From contig JAOZNG010000083.1 in NCBI GenBank assembly GCA_029933895.1, positions 1 through 5,704 on the forward strand: a stretch of DNA of 5,704 nt, read 5' to 3'. The position numbers were made by a program, and so were the translations under genes. This stretch comes from an archaeon (GTDB lineage Archaea; Altiarchaeota; Altiarchaeia; IMC4; QMZM01). Below the pieces are notes generated by a model that was not told the origin of the DNA, did no database searches, and saw only the letters and a program-made list of their open reading frames with translations. Below, piece by piece: positions 1 to 5,683 of the stretch. Positions within the stretch are counted from its first letter, which is position 1; each line of letters starts with the position of its first letter.

Positions 1-16
1 AAAAACAAGAATCCAT

Positions 17-30
17 CAAAAAAAAAGAAG
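17..30 (-). terminator. poly-T terminator-like tract after glnK
   Basis: On the minus strand a run of nine T (positions 26 to 18), preceded by a pyrimidine-rich CTTC, lies about 17 bases after the glnK stop codon. Archaeal RNA polymerase often terminates at such T-rich tracts without a hairpin, and I see no stem here. It would end the amt-glnK transcript. The assignment rests on position and base composition only. Confidence 0.5.
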
Positions 31-42
31 AGGAGGAAATAA

Positions 43-381
<339 letters not shown>

Positions 382-1554
382 TTAGCTCACCTCCCTTCCT
401 GAAACAGATTTTGCATGCACGAAGTCCGGGTACGCCACTATCCCGTGTTCTCCGATGTCCAGACCCTCCAGCTCCTCCTTTTCAGATACCCTTATTCCAG
501 TAGTGTGTTTGAGTACATAAAACAGGATGAAGCCTGTTCCAAATGCCCACAGGAAGCTCACAACTACACTTATGAGTTGGCATGCGAAGAACCCCGCATT
601 TCCGTAGAGCAACCCTGTAATGAAAGGTGCTTCTGTTGCGTAGTTGCCGTAGGTCCCGTCCGCAAACAGCCCGAGTGCTAAAAGCCCCCAGCTTCCGTTG
701 AAGCCGTGCACCGGTATTGCGCCGACGACATCATCCACGCCCCGGCGTTCAAGAAACCAGCAGCCGTAGCAGACGATAAATCCTGCCACAATTCCTATCA
801 CCACCGATGCCCATGGAGCAATCCATGCACAGGGCGCTGTTATCGCAACCAGCCCTGCGACTGCGCCGTTGGAGGTCATTACCACATCCGGTTTGCCGAA
901 CTTTATCCAGGTTATGAACATTGCAGCCAGTGCGGCTGCAGCAGCAGCCAGGTTTGTGTTCACCGCTATCACTGATATCCTCAGCTCGTGGGCTGAGAGC
1001 GTGCTCCCCGGGTTGAAGCCGAACCAGCCGAACCAGAGGATGAATGCCCCAAGCATTATTAATGAAACACTGTGTCCTGGCATGGGCCTGGGTTTCCCAC
1101 TATTGCTATACCTGCCGATTCTCGGATCGAGCAACAAAACGGCGGCGAGTGCGACGTATCCTCCTATGGCGTGAACAACACCGGATCCTGCGAAGTCAAG
1201 TGCTCCGTAGCCTCCTCCGAGCTCCGTCATGAAGTCTGCTGAGGAAAGCCATCCCCCACCCCAGAGCCAGTGCCTGTATATCGGGAATATTATTGCACTG
1301 ATAACCAGACTGCATATAACGTAAGTGCTGAATTTTGGTCTCTCCGCTACTGCATCACTGACTATTGTTGCGGCGGTTGCACAGAACACCATCATGAAGA
1401 ACCATGTCAGGGCGGTGCCGACGTCGTATGATTCACCGAGTAGGAAGAAGCCGTCTGTTCCAAAGAGCATACCGGCTGTGGTGCCCATCATCAGCGCAAA
1501 TCCAACCGCAAAGAAAGCGATTCCTCCTACACTGTAGTCCATCAGGTTTTTCAT
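382..1554 (-). CDS. amt: ammonium transporter (Amt family), missing first transmembrane helix
   Basis: This is an Amt/Mep/Rh ammonium channel of the inner membrane. From the first ATG it has 390 residues. Family landmarks are Asp120 in ALDFAGSGVVH, the pore histidines His128 and His283 (VGAIPVHGFNG), and the cytoplasmic tail EGLDIGEHGIVAYPDF (residues 363-378), which in relatives is needed for coupling to GlnK. Asp120 and His128 match Asp160 and His168 of mature E. coli AmtB, an offset of 40, so about 40 residues are absent. The protein begins MKNLMDYSVGG, which in full-length relatives follows helix 1 and the G-x-x-RAKN loop. No Shine-Dalgarno sequence precedes this ATG. In-frame Amt homology continues upstream to about base 1590 and then stops, so the 5' end is lost. 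It may be a pseudogene, a recently rearranged gene or an assembly artefact. Family identity is certain; function as a channel is doubtful. Confidence 0.9.
   Translation of the reverse strand: MKNLMDYSVGGIAFFAVGFALMMGTTAGMLFGTDGFFLLGESYDVGTALTWFFMMVFCATAATIVSDAVAERPKFSTYVICSLVISAIIFPIYRHWLWGGGWLSSADFMTELGGGYGALDFAGSGVVHAIGGYVALAAVLLLDPRIGRYSNSGKPRPMPGHSVSLIMLGAFILWFGWFGFNPGSTLSAHELRISVIAVNTNLAAAAAALAAMFITWIKFGKPDVVMTSNGAVAGLVAITAPCAWIAPWASVVIGIVAGFIVCYGCWFLERRGVDDVVGAIPVHGFNGSWGLLALGLFADGTYGNYATEAPFITGLLYGNAGFFACQLISVVVSFLWAFGTGFILFYVLKHTTGIRVSEKEELEGLDIGEHGIVAYPDFVHAKSVSGREVS
387..394 (-). promoter_or_regulatory. strong ribosome binding site of glnK
   Basis: The minus strand reads GGAGGTGA, five bases before the glnK ATG. 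It is fully complementary to the usual archaeal 16S rRNA 3' end and lies within the last codons of amt. It fixes the glnK start and would let glnK be translated on its own even if amt upstream is broken. Confidence 0.8.
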
Positions 1555-1599
1555 CAGAACGTTTGCGATGTTTTTGGCTCTTGAACAGCCTGAGGATTA
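1555..1599 (-). other. in-frame Amt homology upstream of the first ATG, ending at a stop codon
   Basis: Reading the minus strand upstream of the amt ATG in the same frame gives SSGCSRAKNIANVL. The part GCSRAKNIANVL followed by MKNLMDY matches the conserved loop after helix 1 of Amt proteins (typically GFxRAKNxANVLMKN). Beyond the glycine codon at 1588-1590 the match ends, and a TAA occurs at 1597-1599. No ATG, GTG or TTG lies between that stop and the ATG at 1554. This segment is therefore decayed or severed coding sequence rather than a leader. Confidence 0.75.
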
Positions 1600-1752
1600 C
1601 GAGGCAGAAGAGCAGGTAAGCTGGTTCGGGATTAAATGCAGGGTAAGGTTTACGTCCCTGTGGAAGTGGCTGACAGAGAACTGAGGATATTTGGGTATAT
1701 CCGATTACATATAACTCCAGAATCTGTTTCGAGGATTTACAAAGAGGAAGGC

Positions 1753-1760
1753 TTTATATA
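1753..1760 (+). promoter_or_regulatory. TATA box of the DUF2178-like/XRE operon
   Basis: TTTATATA, in the context GGCTTTATATACC, matches an archaeal TATA box. Transcription would start roughly 25 bases downstream, near 1780-1785, giving a leader of about 35-40 bases before the ATG at 1821. The neighbouring run TATATATA at 1770-1778 is an alternative or secondary TATA element. Confidence 0.6.
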
Positions 1761-1764
1761 CCTG

Positions 1765-1793
1765 TATGTTATATATATCTAACATATAGTTAG
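1765..1793 (+). promoter_or_regulatory. probable operator: cluster of TGTTA/TAACA half-sites
   Basis: TATGTTA (1765-1771) and TAACATA (1780-1786) form a perfect inverted repeat with an 8-base spacer. A further overlapping repeat pairs CTAAC (1779-1783) with GTTAG (1789-1793) across five bases. The three half-sites lie just after the TATA box and cover the expected transcription start, the position of an archaeal repressor that blocks polymerase recruitment. The natural candidate binder is the XRE protein encoded second in the operon, which is an inference. The very AT-rich context raises the chance of fortuitous palindromes. Confidence 0.5.
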
Positions 1794-1820
1794 AAATAAA
1801 CAACAAAAGGGGTGTTATTG

Positions 1821-2216
1821 ATGGAAACAACAAAAACAGATAAAATAATAGGGGTGTTAGGTATATTTTTTTGTGTCGGCGCCGTAGCTTTATTAATGAC
1901 AACAGAGACAATAGATATTACAATTATTTTAGCACTCCTTGTGGCTGGAGTGATATGTATTGTAGCAGGATTTTCTCGGTGTCTTGGATACAGGAAGGAT
2001 CCGGGAACGGATGAGAGAACAAGAAAATTAAGCGCATTCGCGGCCACATACTCGTGGTTCATAACATTCATGCTTGTAAATATCTTATTCCTACTGGATT
2101 ACTTTGGTCGATTAACAATAACCGTTTCACAGACCCTTGGAGTGATATTCTTTATCATGCTTGTGACAATGTTCGGCATGAGTGCATATCTCAAGCAGAA
2201 AGGCTACGTAGAATGA
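1821..2216 (+). CDS. four-helix integral membrane protein, DUF2178-like
   Basis: This protein of 131 residues has four predicted membrane helices at about residues 9-27, 32-54, 75-94 and 100-120. A polar loop between helices 2 and 3 carries [20 protein letters not shown], which resembles the DUF2178 family of archaeal membrane proteins, often found beside a small HTH protein. I recognise the family from memory and its biochemical role is not established. The start is the ATG preceded by AGGGGTG six bases upstream; the in-frame GTG at 1812 overlaps that ribosome binding site and is less likely. The stop overlaps the start of the XRE gene (ATGA), so the pair is one operon. The membrane protein may sense an envelope signal or modulate the regulator, which is inference from pairing. 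Confidence 0.8.
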   Translation: METTKTDKIIGVLGIFFCVGAVALLMTTETIDITIILALLVAGVICIVAGFSRCLGYRKDPGTDERTRKLSAFAATYSWFITFMLVNILFLLDYFGRLTITVSQTLGVIFFIMLVTMFGMSAYLKQKGYVE

Positions 2217-2410
2217 AAACCAGGATAAAGGAACTTCGAGCCAGATACGATTTAACGCAGGAGGAACTCGCAAAAAAAGTCGGGGTCAGGAGAGAAACAA
2301 TTGTATTTCTTGAAAAAGGAAGATACAATCCTTCATTGAAATTGGCTTATGATGTGGCCAAAGTCCTGAAATCAGATATAGAAGAGGTGTTTATTTTTGA
2401 AGAGGATTGA
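2213..2410 (+). CDS. small XRE-family (Cro/CI-type) helix-turn-helix regulator
   Basis: The 65-residue protein is essentially a single HTH_3 domain: [20 protein letters not shown], then [32 protein letters not shown] and an acidic end. [12 protein letters not shown] forms the first helix and turn and [16 protein letters not shown] the recognition helix and following loop, typical of the short YozG-like XRE regulators common in archaea and Gram-positive bacteria. It starts at ATG 2213, whose last two bases are part of the TGA of the preceding gene. An in-frame ATG at 2054 would give a 118-residue product, but its first 53 residues are a shadow of the membrane protein in another frame. It probably binds the palindromes at 1765-1793 and represses its own operon. 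Confidence 0.9.
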   Translation: MKTRIKELRARYDLTQEELAKKVGVRRETIVFLEKGRYNPSLKLAYDVAKVLKSDIEEVFIFEED

Positions 2411-2483
2411 ATCCATCGAGGGGATTGAAATTAACGGTTCCAGTATGAACGAAGGTTAGACATTAGATCATCAATCAGCATTA

Positions 2484-3110
2484 TTATCCCTTCTTTACTC
2501 CTTTCAGGATTCTTCCAGCTCCAAGCAATACTGGAAGTTCATCCTTTATCTCGATCCCTGATTTTCTGAGTAATAATTCAATATCAGATTTTATAAACTC
2601 TGGATAATATCTGCTTTCATAGGATTTAACAGAATGATAAATCAAAAATCTGCTAATCCTGTTCTTGGGCAGAGCATAGTCGACAATTGTTATGATCCCT
2701 CCAGGTTTAGTAACCCTGATTGTTTCTTTCAACACTGTTTCCCTAATAGTTAAAGGCATATCATGTAAGGCGAAGGAAATGCATGAGACATCGAAATAAT
2801 CATTTTTAAACGGTATATCTGTTGCGTCCGCGACCTTGAATCTCACATTACCATACCTGGCCTTCTTCATGGCAACATTCAACATATCCGTAGATAAATC
2901 AATACCAACAACATCATAACCCTTTCTCGCAAATGCAAACGCCTGTTTCCCTGTCCCGGTAGCAACATCCAGTACTCTTGAGCCGTTTCCTGCATCAGTA
3001 AAATCCACAACCTTATCCCTTAGCCCTGAACTAAATATATCCAGGATATCATAAACAGAAGCCCATCTTCTGAAGAACTTTTTTATGTACGAGTAATATT
3101 CATCCTCCAT
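2484..3110 (-). CDS. class I SAM-dependent methyltransferase (UbiE/Methyltransf_11 type)
   Basis: This soluble 208-residue protein has a Rossmann-type SAM-binding fold. Motif I is VLDVATGTGK (residues 46-55), the acidic residue that binds the SAM ribose is in VVGIDLSTDM (Asp71), motif II is ADATDIPF (94-101) followed by YFDVSCISFALHD (105-117), and motif III is VTKPGGIITIVDY (133-145). The late segment YYPEFIKSDIELLLRKSGIEI resembles the C-terminal part of UbiE-like enzymes. The substrate cannot be read from the sequence; quinone, lipid or small-molecule methylation are all possible, and no biosynthetic neighbour helps. The ATG follows GGAGGG by five bases, supporting the start, and the gene ends in tandem TAA stops. 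It is convergent with the XRE operon, with about 70 bases between them, and seems monocistronic. Confidence 0.88.
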   Translation of the reverse strand: MEDEYYSYIKKFFRRWASVYDILDIFSSGLRDKVVDFTDAGNGSRVLDVATGTGKQAFAFARKGYDVVGIDLSTDMLNVAMKKARYGNVRFKVADATDIPFKNDYFDVSCISFALHDMPLTIRETVLKETIRVTKPGGIITIVDYALPKNRISRFLIYHSVKSYESRYYPEFIKSDIELLLRKSGIEIKDELPVLLGAGRILKGVKKG

Positions 3111-3151
3111 TGCTTCCCTCCAGACTCCTTAAGAGTAAGAACAATTAGCCT

Positions 3152-3180
3152 GCAACGTATATGTCATAATATGATGTTGC
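3152..3180 (-). promoter_or_regulatory. probable promoter region of the methyltransferase gene
   Basis: The minus strand here contains AT-rich TATA-like stretches (CATATTATG and ACATATACG) flanked by GCAAC and GTTGC, an inverted repeat with five-base arms. It lies 40-70 bases before the methyltransferase ATG, a plausible distance for a promoter with a leader that holds the GGAGGG site. The TATA match is weak and the repeat short. Confidence 0.3.
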
Positions 3181-3253
3181 CTGAAGGGAAATTTTGGTGA
3201 AGCGACCAAAGGGAGTGAAGCCAGATATGCTCTGTTATGGATGTTTGCATTCA

Positions 3254-3430
3254 TCATACGATATCAAATAATGTCCTTTGCTCTTCTGGTTCAATTTTTA
3301 TGTTTCTTTTAATCTCTGCAACTTTACCCTCCAACTCTTCTCCATGAATTAAACTTTCTACAAATTGCCTTCTCATTTGAAAACCCTCCTCTTGCAGTTT
3401 TTGAGCCAAGCCAAGTTCTATTTTATCCAT
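3254..3430 (-). CDS. small charged protein with C-terminal PCNA-binding-like motif
   Basis: I do not recognise the family. From the ATG at 3430 the product has 58 residues, rich in Glu, Lys and Gln and likely helical (LAQKLQEEGFQMRRQFVESL, then GEELEGKVAEIKRN). It ends in EEQRTLFDIV, and QRTLFDIV at the very C-terminus resembles archaeal PIP boxes of the QxTLFDFL type, which dock proteins onto the PCNA sliding clamp, although the usual terminal aromatic pair is not intact. The frame stays open to an ATG at 3490, giving 78 residues with a hydrophobic N-terminus, but a TATA-like element at 3463-3474 lies between the two starts and favours 3430 with a very short leader. No Shine-Dalgarno site is evident. 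That it is a real gene is likely but not certain. Confidence 0.5.
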   Translation of the reverse strand: MDKIELGLAQKLQEEGFQMRRQFVESLIHGEELEGKVAEIKRNIKIEPEEQRTLFDIV

Positions 3431-3460
3431 GTTTTTATTCAGGATAATATTAGATACTAA

Positions 3461-3474
3461 GAAAATATAAAAAA
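3461..3474 (-). promoter_or_regulatory. TATA-like element of the small charged protein gene
   Basis: The minus strand reads TTTTTTATATTTTC, about 35 bases before the ATG at 3430. Transcription would begin around 3440, leaving a leader of about ten bases, consistent with near-leaderless archaeal mRNAs and with the shorter start. Confidence 0.4.
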
Positions 3475-3540
3475 AGGTTACAGATACCATCCCTGTTTTA
3501 TCGAGATCTTACCTCTTTAAGCAAAATTTCCGGTAACTAC

Positions 3541-3564
3541 TTATATCCTAACCTTTATGTTAGG
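3541..3564 (+). promoter_or_regulatory. TATA-like box followed by CTAAC/GTTAG inverted repeat
   Basis: TTATAT (3541-3546) is followed at once by CCTAAC (3547-3552), a 6-base loop, and GTTAGG (3559-3564). The arms CTAAC and GTTAG equal those at 1779-1793, and TATGTTA also recurs. The element could be a second operator for the XRE protein, or a short hairpin. No convincing plus-strand gene follows within 130 bases, so a promoter role is uncertain. The rest of 3491-3697 shows no gene I can support. Confidence 0.35.
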
Positions 3565-3683
3565 GCACCGTTAACTTATTCAGTCTCTAATCTAATTAAG
3601 CAGGGGATAGTTGCAGCAAATTTCCTTTAGATTATTTTCAGAAAATCTATGACGGAGGTTTTTCATTCTACAGAAGATCTAAT

Positions 3684-3698
3684 ATCCCTTCAAGGGAT
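3684..3698 (-). repeat. 15-base palindrome at the end of the cysteine-rich membrane protein gene
   Basis: ATCCCTT and AAGGGAT are perfect inverted arms around one C, overlapping the stop codon of the minus-strand gene that ends here. As RNA it could form a six-base-pair stem with a three-base loop. It may help end that transcript, but no T-rich tract follows directly, so a terminator call is weak. Confidence 0.4.
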
Positions 3699-4099
3699 TA
3701 ATCAACATAGCGGGGATAGTGTTGCCATTCACACACCTCCCTCTTGACTCTGTTATTATACCATACCTCAAACCTCAATGGTTCTGTTGTATTCCTCAAC
3801 AACCTGAACCTGCAGACATCCTCGTCGTTCAGTGACAGATCCCCTAAAACAATCTCCGGACTATCGAAGAACCCTTCATCAAGGGCAACACATCTAACAT
3901 CTCTGAGATCCTCGTTCGCGCCGATGAAAACATAAACCGAATCATTCCCACACACTGCCCTGGTATTGATCAGGGTTCCTCCAGAACCCATAAGCAAAAA
4001 AATCTTTGAAAAAAACACAATCCCCAGAACCACAAACACCACACATAACAGGGCCACTGAATAATCCCTTATCCTCGCACTTCGGTTACTGGATTCCAT
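3698..4099 (-). CDS. membrane-anchored protein with four-cysteine external domain, unknown family
   Basis: I do not recognise this protein. From the ATG at 4099 it has 133 residues: a basic N-terminus (MESSNRSARIRDYS), one transmembrane segment at about residues 13-37 (rich in V, L, F), and an approximately 95-residue domain that the positive-inside rule places outside the cell. That domain has four cysteines, at about 50, 70, 96 and 123, each in a short strand-like segment (AVCGND, VRCVAL, DVCRFR, REVCEW), which could form two disulfides in a small beta-rich fold. The in-frame ATG at 4144 would add 15 residues, but a TATA-like TTTTAAAA at about 4125-4135 lies between, favouring 4099. It is divergent from the Lrp-type gene and shares a 156-base intergenic region with it. 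Possible roles, such as pilus, adhesion or envelope accessory, are speculation. Confidence 0.65.
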   Translation of the reverse strand: MESSNRSARIRDYSVALLCVVFVVLGIVFFSKIFLLMGSGGTLINTRAVCGNDSVYVFIGANEDLRDVRCVALDEGFFDSPEIVLGDLSLNDEDVCRFRLLRNTTEPLRFEVWYNNRVKREVCEWQHYPRYVD

Positions 4100-4123
4100 T
4101 CTACCGTAGTGTATATAGGCCTG

Positions 4124-4135
4124 AATTTTTAAAAG
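4124..4135 (-). promoter_or_regulatory. TATA-like element of the membrane-anchored protein gene
   Basis: CTTTTAAAAATT on the minus strand is centred about 30 bases before the ATG at 4099, which places the transcription start close to the ATG and suggests a nearly leaderless mRNA. Confidence 0.4.
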
Positions 4136-4182
4136 ACAACCCAACGATTAGATAATACCCTAGATATGACCCTGATTTATTG

Positions 4183-4201
4183 TGGATTGAATAAAAATCC
4201 A
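4183..4201. promoter_or_regulatory. candidate operator in the divergent Lrp promoter region
   Basis: TGGATT (4183-4188) and AATCCA (4196-4201) form a perfect inverted repeat with a seven-base spacer. It lies between the two divergent promoters, about 25 bases before the TATA box of the Lrp-type gene. Lrp-family proteins bind short dyads as dimers and commonly regulate their own and divergent genes, so this is a reasonable candidate site. The assignment is inferred from position. Confidence 0.4.
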
Positions 4202-4224
4202 TCATTTATCTGCTGGTTTACTGA

Positions 4225-4232
4225 TTTATATA
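4225..4232 (+). promoter_or_regulatory. TATA box of the Lrp-type gene (leaderless)
   Basis: TTTATATA is a clear archaeal TATA box centred about 27 bases before the ATG at 4256. The predicted transcription start coincides with the start codon, so the mRNA is probably leaderless; consistently, no Shine-Dalgarno sequence is present. Confidence 0.7.
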
Positions 4233-4255
4233 TCCTAGATTCTAAAGAAAGTATT

Positions 4256-4708
4256 ATGTCACCCAAGATCGACGACCTGGACCTGAACATACTGCGGGAA
4301 CTGAAGAGGGATGCACGGAAAAGCTACAGGGAGATAGCAGAGAAACTCAACGTTGCAGAAGGCACAATCTACAACAGAGTGAACAAGCTCCAGGAGACAG
4401 GCATAATCAAGGGATTCATCTCAGACATAGATTTCTCCAAACTAGGCTACGACCTGATTGCAGTAATAGGCATAACAGTTGAAGGCGGGCATCTCCCAGA
4501 AATAGAGAAAAAAATCTCGGAAAAACCAAACGTATCCGCCCTCTACGACGTCACCGGAGACTACGATGCAATAATCGTTGCCAAATTCAAGGACCGCTGC
4601 TCTCTCAACAAGTTCATCAAAGAGATTCTTGCAATGCCGGACGTGAAAAGAACATACACCATGGTCGTCCTGAACGTGATGAAAGAAGCACACGGCATTG
4701 AAATCTAA
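4256..4708 (+). CDS. Lrp/AsnC-family transcriptional regulator
   Basis: The 150-residue length is standard for the family. Residues 4-50 form the AsnC-type winged helix-turn-helix, with [19 protein letters not shown], then [20 protein letters not shown] and [10 protein letters not shown]. Residues of about 66-140 form the RAM (AsnC_trans) domain that makes dimers and octamers and can bind amino acids; [13 protein letters not shown] (99-111) carries the conserved GDYD motif by the effector pocket. The start at 4256 is chosen because the TATA box at 4225-4232 places transcription at this ATG and the protein then begins [13 protein letters not shown], as in relatives; an in-frame ATG at 4166 adds 30 atypical residues. 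The ligand and targets cannot be told from the sequence. Likely targets nearby are its own promoter, the divergent membrane-anchored gene and perhaps the lipoprotein downstream. Confidence 0.95.
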   Translation: MSPKIDDLDLNILRELKRDARKSYREIAEKLNVAEGTIYNRVNKLQETGIIKGFISDIDFSKLGYDLIAVIGITVEGGHLPEIEKKISEKPNVSALYDVTGDYDAIIVAKFKDRCSLNKFIKEILAMPDVKRTYTMVVLNVMKEAHGIEI

Positions 4709-4720
4709 AAACAAACCAGT

Positions 4721-4729
4721 TATTTAAAA
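4721..4729 (+). promoter_or_regulatory. TATA box of the lipoprotein gene
   Basis: TATTTAAAA lies about 37 bases before the ATG at 4762. Transcription would start near 4750, leaving a short leader that includes the AGGTG ribosome binding site at 4751-4755. The lipoprotein therefore probably has its own promoter even though it lies only 53 bases after the Lrp-type gene. Confidence 0.5.
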
Positions 4730-4761
4730 CTAGAACCGAAATAGTTAAAAAGGTGTTTCTC

Positions 4762-5556
4762 ATGGAAAAAAGATATCTTAAAGCAACGGGACTGTTTTTT
4801 CTAACCATCGGGTTGATACTAGCAAGCGGCTGCACAGGAGGGGGAGATAAAACAACCACCACAGCCGCGAAAACAACCACCTCAGAGGGTGGAGTGACAA
4901 CTACACAAGCAGAGTCTGCGACAACAACCCAGGCTCATGCGACAACAACACCCTCTGGAGCTGAAGGAACGTACACCGGCTTCATGGAGGTAAGCGAGGG
5001 GCAGTGGGTTGAGTACGTGATGGAATCCGAGGGAATGGAAACAAAACAGAGAATAGAGAACATAGGAACAGATATTGTAAACGGCGTGAAGAGCACCGGA
5101 CTAGAGATGGAGATAGAGGCTGGAGGACAGACCAGCATAACGCAGATGTGGGTTGACTCATCTACACAAGAGCTTGTGAAATACGCGATGAAAACCCAGG
5201 ATATGGTGATGTGCATGGATGTAGGCAATATGGAGGAGGAAGTCCCTGCCTTAGGAGGGGATGAAGGCACGCCAGAGGATTACCCGCCTGATATGCCAGA
5301 CATCTCCTATGGAACATACACCACACCAACAGGGAAAACCGTGAATGTCGCGAAATTCATTTCAGAGGAGGGTGAATACTGGGTCAGCAGCGAGGTACCC
5401 TTCGGTATGGTGAAGGTTATTGACCCAGATGGAGAAACAGTAATGTACCTCCATGATTACGGCCTAAGTGGAGCTGCGAGGAGTATAAGTGAATCCGAGA
5501 TAGAAAACTGCATGGAATTCTCGGAAGGAATGCCTAGTGTCTCTTTTCCTAGATAG
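4762..5556 (+). CDS. secreted lipoprotein with Thr-rich linker, unknown domain
   Basis: The 264-residue protein starts with a signal peptide: basic MEKRYLK, a hydrophobic core (residues 8-21) and a lipobox-like ASGC with Cys24 as the lipid-modified residue, so it should be anchored on the outer face of the membrane. Residues 25-68 form a Thr-rich linker with repeated TTT, likely extended and possibly glycosylated. The globular part (about 70-250) has alternating strand-like segments such as QWVEYVMES, STGLEMEIEAG, EYWVSSEVPFGMVKVI and ETVMYLHDYG, and cysteines at 151 and 250 that might pair. This pattern is seen in archaeal surface lipoproteins of unknown role; a LolA-like beta fold is a guess. 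The ATG follows AGGTG by six bases, while the in-frame GTG at 4753 overlaps that site. It is co-directional with the Lrp-type gene. Identification as a lipoprotein is firm; its function is unknown. Confidence 0.85.
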   Translation: MEKRYLKATGLFFLTIGLILASGCTGGGDKTTTTAAKTTTSEGGVTTTQAESATTTQAHATTTPSGAEGTYTGFMEVSEGQWVEYVMESEGMETKQRIENIGTDIVNGVKSTGLEMEIEAGGQTSITQMWVDSSTQELVKYAMKTQDMVMCMDVGNMEEEVPALGGDEGTPEDYPPDMPDISYGTYTTPTGKTVNVAKFISEEGEYWVSSEVPFGMVKVIDPDGETVMYLHDYGLSGAARSISESEIENCMEFSEGMPSVSFPR

Positions 5557-5655
5557 GCGTTGAAGTATATACCTCCCCGAAAGGTCTTGAGGAGACAGGA
5601 GCAATCTTCGTGAACCCTTTACTCCAGATTAAATCAGTTGGGGTATTGATGCTTT
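5553..5655. other. intergenic tail with an open frame on each strand
   Basis: The plus strand is open without a start codon at its beginning and reads VEVYTSPKGLEETGAIFVN followed by PLLQIKSVGVLMLC and a stop at 5655. The minus strand is also open here. No ribosome binding site or start supports either. It could be the decayed end of a gene, part of a repeat, or chance. A TATA-like GTATATACC at 5566-5574 might serve a gene beyond the window. Confidence 0.25.
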
Positions 5656-5656
5656 G

Positions 5657-5669
5657 TTGAATAATTCAA
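5657..5669. repeat. 13-base palindrome
   Basis: TTGAAT and ATTCAA are perfect inverted arms around a single A. This could be a regulator-binding site for a gene beyond the window or part of a repeat end. It is short and AT-rich, so chance is possible. Confidence 0.35.
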
Positions 5670-5683
5670 TGCAATGGTAACTA

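Noticed and set aside
415..1619. Several plus-strand open frames of 60-100 codons antisense to amt
   Set aside because: They are shadows of the GC-richer amt reading frame: no family features, biased composition rich in Cys, Arg and Ser, and no ribosome binding sites.
2411..2440. GGGGATTGAAAT, resembling the end of archaeal CRISPR repeats
   Set aside because: Only one copy is present, with no repeated unit or spacers around it.
3181..3262. Plus-strand frame containing VKRPKGVKPDMLCYGCLHSS with a CxxC, next to the short frame MMLPEGKFW
   Set aside because: No start with a ribosome binding site, very short and cut by a stop; the purine-rich GTGAAGC repeat there is too short to call a repeat element.
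3650..3748. 32-codon plus-strand frame starting MTEVFHSTEDL
   Set aside because: It overlaps the end of the cysteine-rich membrane protein gene antisense, has no ribosome binding site and no recognisable features.
4850..4955. ACAACC/ACAACA repeats within the lipoprotein gene
   Set aside because: These are Thr codons of the low-complexity linker, not a separate DNA repeat element.
4442..5270. Minus-strand open frames opposite the Lrp-type and lipoprotein genes
   Set aside because: They lie wholly antisense to well-supported genes and have no domain signatures.
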